The position numbers were made by a program, and so were the translations under genes. A stretch of 10,159 nt of DNA. Source: Candidatus Zixiibacteriota bacterium (lineage in GTDB: Bacteria; Zixibacteria; MSB-5A5; GN15; PGXB01). Shown piece after piece: positions 9,101 to 10,159 of this stretch. The notes beneath the pieces were generated by a model. The model saw only the letters and a program-made list of their open reading frames with translations. It did no database searches and was not told the origin of the DNA. The first letter of the stretch is position 1. Each line of letters starts with the position of its first letter. The DNA lies in assembly GCA_030591405.1 (NCBI GenBank), contig JAUVBC010000052.1, positions 1 to 10,159 of the forward strand, in the 5' to 3' direction.

Positions 9101-9971
9101 CCGGATAACGCCAGCGATCAGCGCCCTCGGCATAAAACAGAATATAATCATCACGGCCCAAAAAGCCATCGCCATTATCTTCTATCATTATTGATATCTC
9201 TTCCATTGGATTGACCGGCTCTGAATTTCTATCCGGGATCGGCTCACCACCGCCATAAAACATATGAATCGAATCGCTGGCCAAATTGGTCAATGAGATT
9301 CCGGCTGATGATAAATTCTGACCTGATATCCTGACAAACCCTTCATTAGTGGTTTGTATCTTATACCAATCCTGTGAAACGGCAAAAGGTGATTGGGCAA
9401 CTTTATCGGCCTTCAATTGAACTGTAATCGGCCAATTTTTGAATTGATCGTAATTCAAGAGCAATTGTTTATATATCGACTCAAATATTTTATCATTCGA
9501 AATCGAGGTTATCTGGTTCGGGCGACCATTTGGATATTCAAAACTGATCGATAGTTCTATATTTTTCTGAAATGATCCTCGATAATATGGATAGATATTT
9601 ACTGTGGCGACTTTACGACCGCGTATCAACTTTATATCAATAATTTGAGCGAGCATTGAACTGCTTTGGATTTTTCTGTTTTCGGTATTATCAAAGGCAA
9701 CTAATCCAGTGGAACTAACATATTTAATAAACGGTTCGGCATCAGATGGCAGCCCTATTAATACCGTTCTGACCGTCGAAAAAAGAGAGTCGCCTGAAAT
9801 CGACAATATATACTTATTCGGTTTTTCTATATTTAAATCAAAGGTGATACCGATATCGTTTGAAGATATAATATTAATATCATCGTATGATTTCGATGAA
9901 GCATTTGCGATTATTGGGAGAAGCGCAAAGAGAAGTGCAATTGTTGTATGTCTGACAAATTTATCGAGCAT
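6114..9971 (-). CDS. porU: Type IX secretion system sortase PorU (peptidase family C25)
   Basis: 1285 residues from the ATG at 9971. The signal peptide is MLDKFVRHTTIALLFALLPIIANA with cleavage before SS. An N-terminal region follows, with an Asp-rich probable calcium-binding segment at about 265-289 (EDNGDGFLGRDDYILFYAEG), as in other PorU proteins. The gingipain-like C25 domain spans about 555-930: LIVIAS strand, VLLVGDGVYDF, catalytic His799 in NYVGHGNPDYW and catalytic Cys834 in VVTASCSIGFFDNP, followed by GGAIGVISATR and YLGDPFVKLG. An Ig-like region follows, then a FlgD-like/T9SS C-terminal domain at about 1186-1285 (MNYPNPMRENTVFS, then ATGVYIYKI, ending KIILVN). PorU removes the sorting domain of T9SS cargo at the cell surface and attaches the cargo to lipopolysaccharide. 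Its own C-terminal domain is retained in P. gingivalis. The length is slightly above the P. gingivalis protein (about 1150). Both catalytic residues are present. A TTG at 10016 would add 15 residues in front of a complete signal peptide and is disfavoured. Confidence 0.93.
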   Translation of the reverse strand: MLDKFVRHTTIALLFALLPIIANASSKSYDDINIISSNDIGITFDLNIEKPNKYILSISGDSLFSTVRTVLIGLPSDAEPFIKYVSSTGLVAFDNTENRKIQSSSMLAQIIDIKLIRGRKVATVNIYPYYRGSFQKNIELSISFEYPNGRPNQITSISNDKIFESIYKQLLLNYDQFKNWPITVQLKADKVAQSPFAVSQDWYKIQTTNEGFVRISGQNLSSAGISLTNLASDSIHMFYGGGEPIPDRNSEPVNPMEEISIMIEDNGDGFLGRDDYILFYAEGADRWRYPADSTPIYLENHYTNINYYWLSVSGDFAQGGRRIPVVNGAPSGSADTVITDGRFNRRIHQNNILSVDGNDRIGSYFDWYWTGQAHLTLYESLSNAVPGADADITIRAISNPNNDIFVNSSNAVSAGSNRPRYFFTTNDLVAGLNRFSIILDSSTTTPPYFDYLEISYTGELTPSNDILDFFIGQFNGVGGIILDNKFGGTPLIFDLSDSKNPVRITDAAVSSTEINFDHNLSSDSPNRFYVCPLSKAISPEEIEKVEINDLRENISQTDLIVIASEMFLPYLEDYETYREQESDISVKVVSFEQILNQFSYGLYDPKAIREYLKYSYENYETPAPSAVLLVGDGVYDFENNLGLTSTNIIPPYIQKIDSSASDDNYVFFGEFGLLDSDTSYISDRGYDMMISRWPVKTVSEMATIIDKVKSYEASTNYGPWRTTVTLVADDEFGHYNTEWFHTSQTEELQEPPRLPASFRRNKIYIWDYPFNSIQRKPTANEAIVKSFNEGTLLINYVGHGNPDYWAHENVFHRSTDLINLTNSEKLTLVVTASCSIGFFDNPDKEGMAEDLIRYTHGGAIGVISATRLVYSSDNAAFNKEIFEVLFADNDLSMAQAFYAAKLARQYIGINPTPIRNDRNYIYLGDPFVKLGVPKYDIKFTEKPDSLTALQYHEASGEIVEKSSGVHTDFNGTIELFVYDSNIEKKHKVVDDDGDSVKTVSYSLNGPAIYRGNADVVDGYFDFSFIAPLDIGVGGNSAKISGYAVSTSSDALGLVDSIPVSLSIISSEDTEGPQVDYSFGQRDDFLSGDKITSGETMTLAIFDSSGINLTGSLGHEITLVIDGSVENTINLTDLFQYSPGSYLSGTIEYETGSLSTGIHSFKVKAWDNANNSALVEFEAELLASGEFMMTELMNYPNPMRENTVFSCLLSSPASQIDFEIFTLSGRKIKSETIGSVPAGYNEFYSWNGDDADSDRIATGVYIYKITAVSELYEKTIESFGKIILVN

Positions 9972-10001
9972 ATAAAAACCGGGTCTCAATTTAATACCCG
10001 G
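9972..10001 (-). promoter_or_regulatory. GC-rich hairpin with T-run immediately upstream of the porU ATG
   Basis: On the minus strand CCGGGT (10001-9996) and ACCCGG (9984-9979) form a perfect 6-bp stem with an 11-nt loop. Up to three G-U pairs extend its base, and TTTTT then AT lead straight into ATG at 9971. The shape is that of an intrinsic terminator or attenuator. It could instead be a leader structure affecting translation, since the only Shine-Dalgarno-like bases (GAGA, 9987-9984) overlap the stem. If translation begins at the TTG at 10016, this stretch is coding and the hairpin may mean nothing. Confidence 0.4.
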
Positions 10002-10107
10002 CCCAATATCCGGCAAGAAAAATCATGCCGAATAATAGAGTTAAAGGGCCGCTAGTCGTTCCTTAATTTCTTTTTTTTCAGTCCTTTAACAAATTATTCT
10101 ATATGCT
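10002..10107. other. Spacer between the upstream gene end and porU, with an 8-bp inverted repeat
   Basis: GTTAAAGG (10040-10047) and CCTTTAAC (10083-10090) are perfect inverted arms with a 35-nt loop. The loop contains a T8 run on the plus strand (A8 on the minus). A promoter for the porU operon would be expected here. The best minus-strand -10-like element is TATTAT (10037-10032), but no acceptable -35 lies at the right distance. No ORF of note is present. Confidence 0.35.
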
Positions 10108-10159
10108 TTACTCCTCTTCATTTAACTCGTCAGAATATAATTCGTTCCAATAAAAAGTC
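10108..10159 (-). CDS. Probable 3' end of an unidentified upstream gene
   Basis: One minus-strand frame entering from the window edge reads TFYWNELYSDELNEEE and then a TAA at 10110-10108. The other two minus-strand frames hit stops sooner. The acidic tail looks like a natural protein C-terminus, but sixteen codons are too few to name a family or exclude chance. If real, this gene is co-directional with porU, ending 136 nt before its ATG. Confidence 0.4.
   Translation of the reverse strand, partial: TFYWNELYSDELNEEE

Noticed and set aside
9972..10016. TTG at 10016 as the porU start, adding 15 residues.
   Set aside because: It places a non-hydrophobic extension before a complete signal peptide that begins at the ATG at 9971, and no Shine-Dalgarno precedes the TTG. 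It is not fully excluded, because the ATG also has a weak ribosome-binding site.
10032..10060. Candidate sigma-70-type promoter with -10 TATTAT on the minus strand.
   Set aside because: The hexamer at the -35 spacing (AACGAC) does not resemble TTGACA, and the lineage may use a different consensus, so it is not called.
10041..10078. Plus-strand terminator formed by TTAAAGG / CCTTAA followed by a T8 run.
   Set aside because: The stem is short and bulged, and no plus-strand gene is visible that it could terminate.

Overview
The window is a single-direction block on the minus strand. Read in transcription order, from high to low coordinates, it holds: the probable last codons of an unidentified gene (10159-10108); a short spacer; a PorU-type C25 sortase (9971-6114); a PorV/PorQ-family outer-membrane barrel interrupted by a large beta-propeller region (6098-3276); and a secreted M6-family metalloprotease that carries its own type IX secretion system (T9SS) sorting domain and runs off the low end of the window (3259-1). 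The gaps between the three large genes are 15 and 16 nt. Each gap holds a clear Shine-Dalgarno sequence, so the genes are almost certainly co-transcribed.

Organism: a T9SS-bearing bacterium of the wider Fibrobacteres-Chlorobi-Bacteroidetes neighbourhood. The base composition is moderately AT-rich. Clear Shine-Dalgarno sequences, a TTG start and FlgD-like/T9SS C-terminal domains would fit candidate phyla such as Zixibacteria, KSB1 or Marinimicrobia at least as well as classical Bacteroidetes, where Shine-Dalgarno use is weak. This placement is inference, because no rRNA or marker gene is present.

Function: in Porphyromonas gingivalis the T9SS cell-surface attachment complex consists of PorU (sortase), PorV (barrel shuttle holding PorU), PorQ (barrel) and PorZ (a beta-propeller protein held by PorQ that delivers anionic LPS to PorU). 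porU and porV are neighbours there, as they are here. In this window the barrel protein has roughly 600 extra residues between its N-terminal NPAGL motif and its first barrel strands. They are built of two-component-regulator-type propeller blades, the same fold class as PorZ. The main hypothesis is therefore a compact attachment complex in which barrel and propeller are one polypeptide, encoded between the sortase and one of its likely cargo proteins.

The only non-coding stretches are the two short ribosome-binding gaps and 9972-10107. The latter holds an 8-bp inverted repeat, and a GC-rich hairpin with a T-run directly in front of the chosen porU start. No RNA genes, CRISPR, insertion sequences or phage genes were seen.
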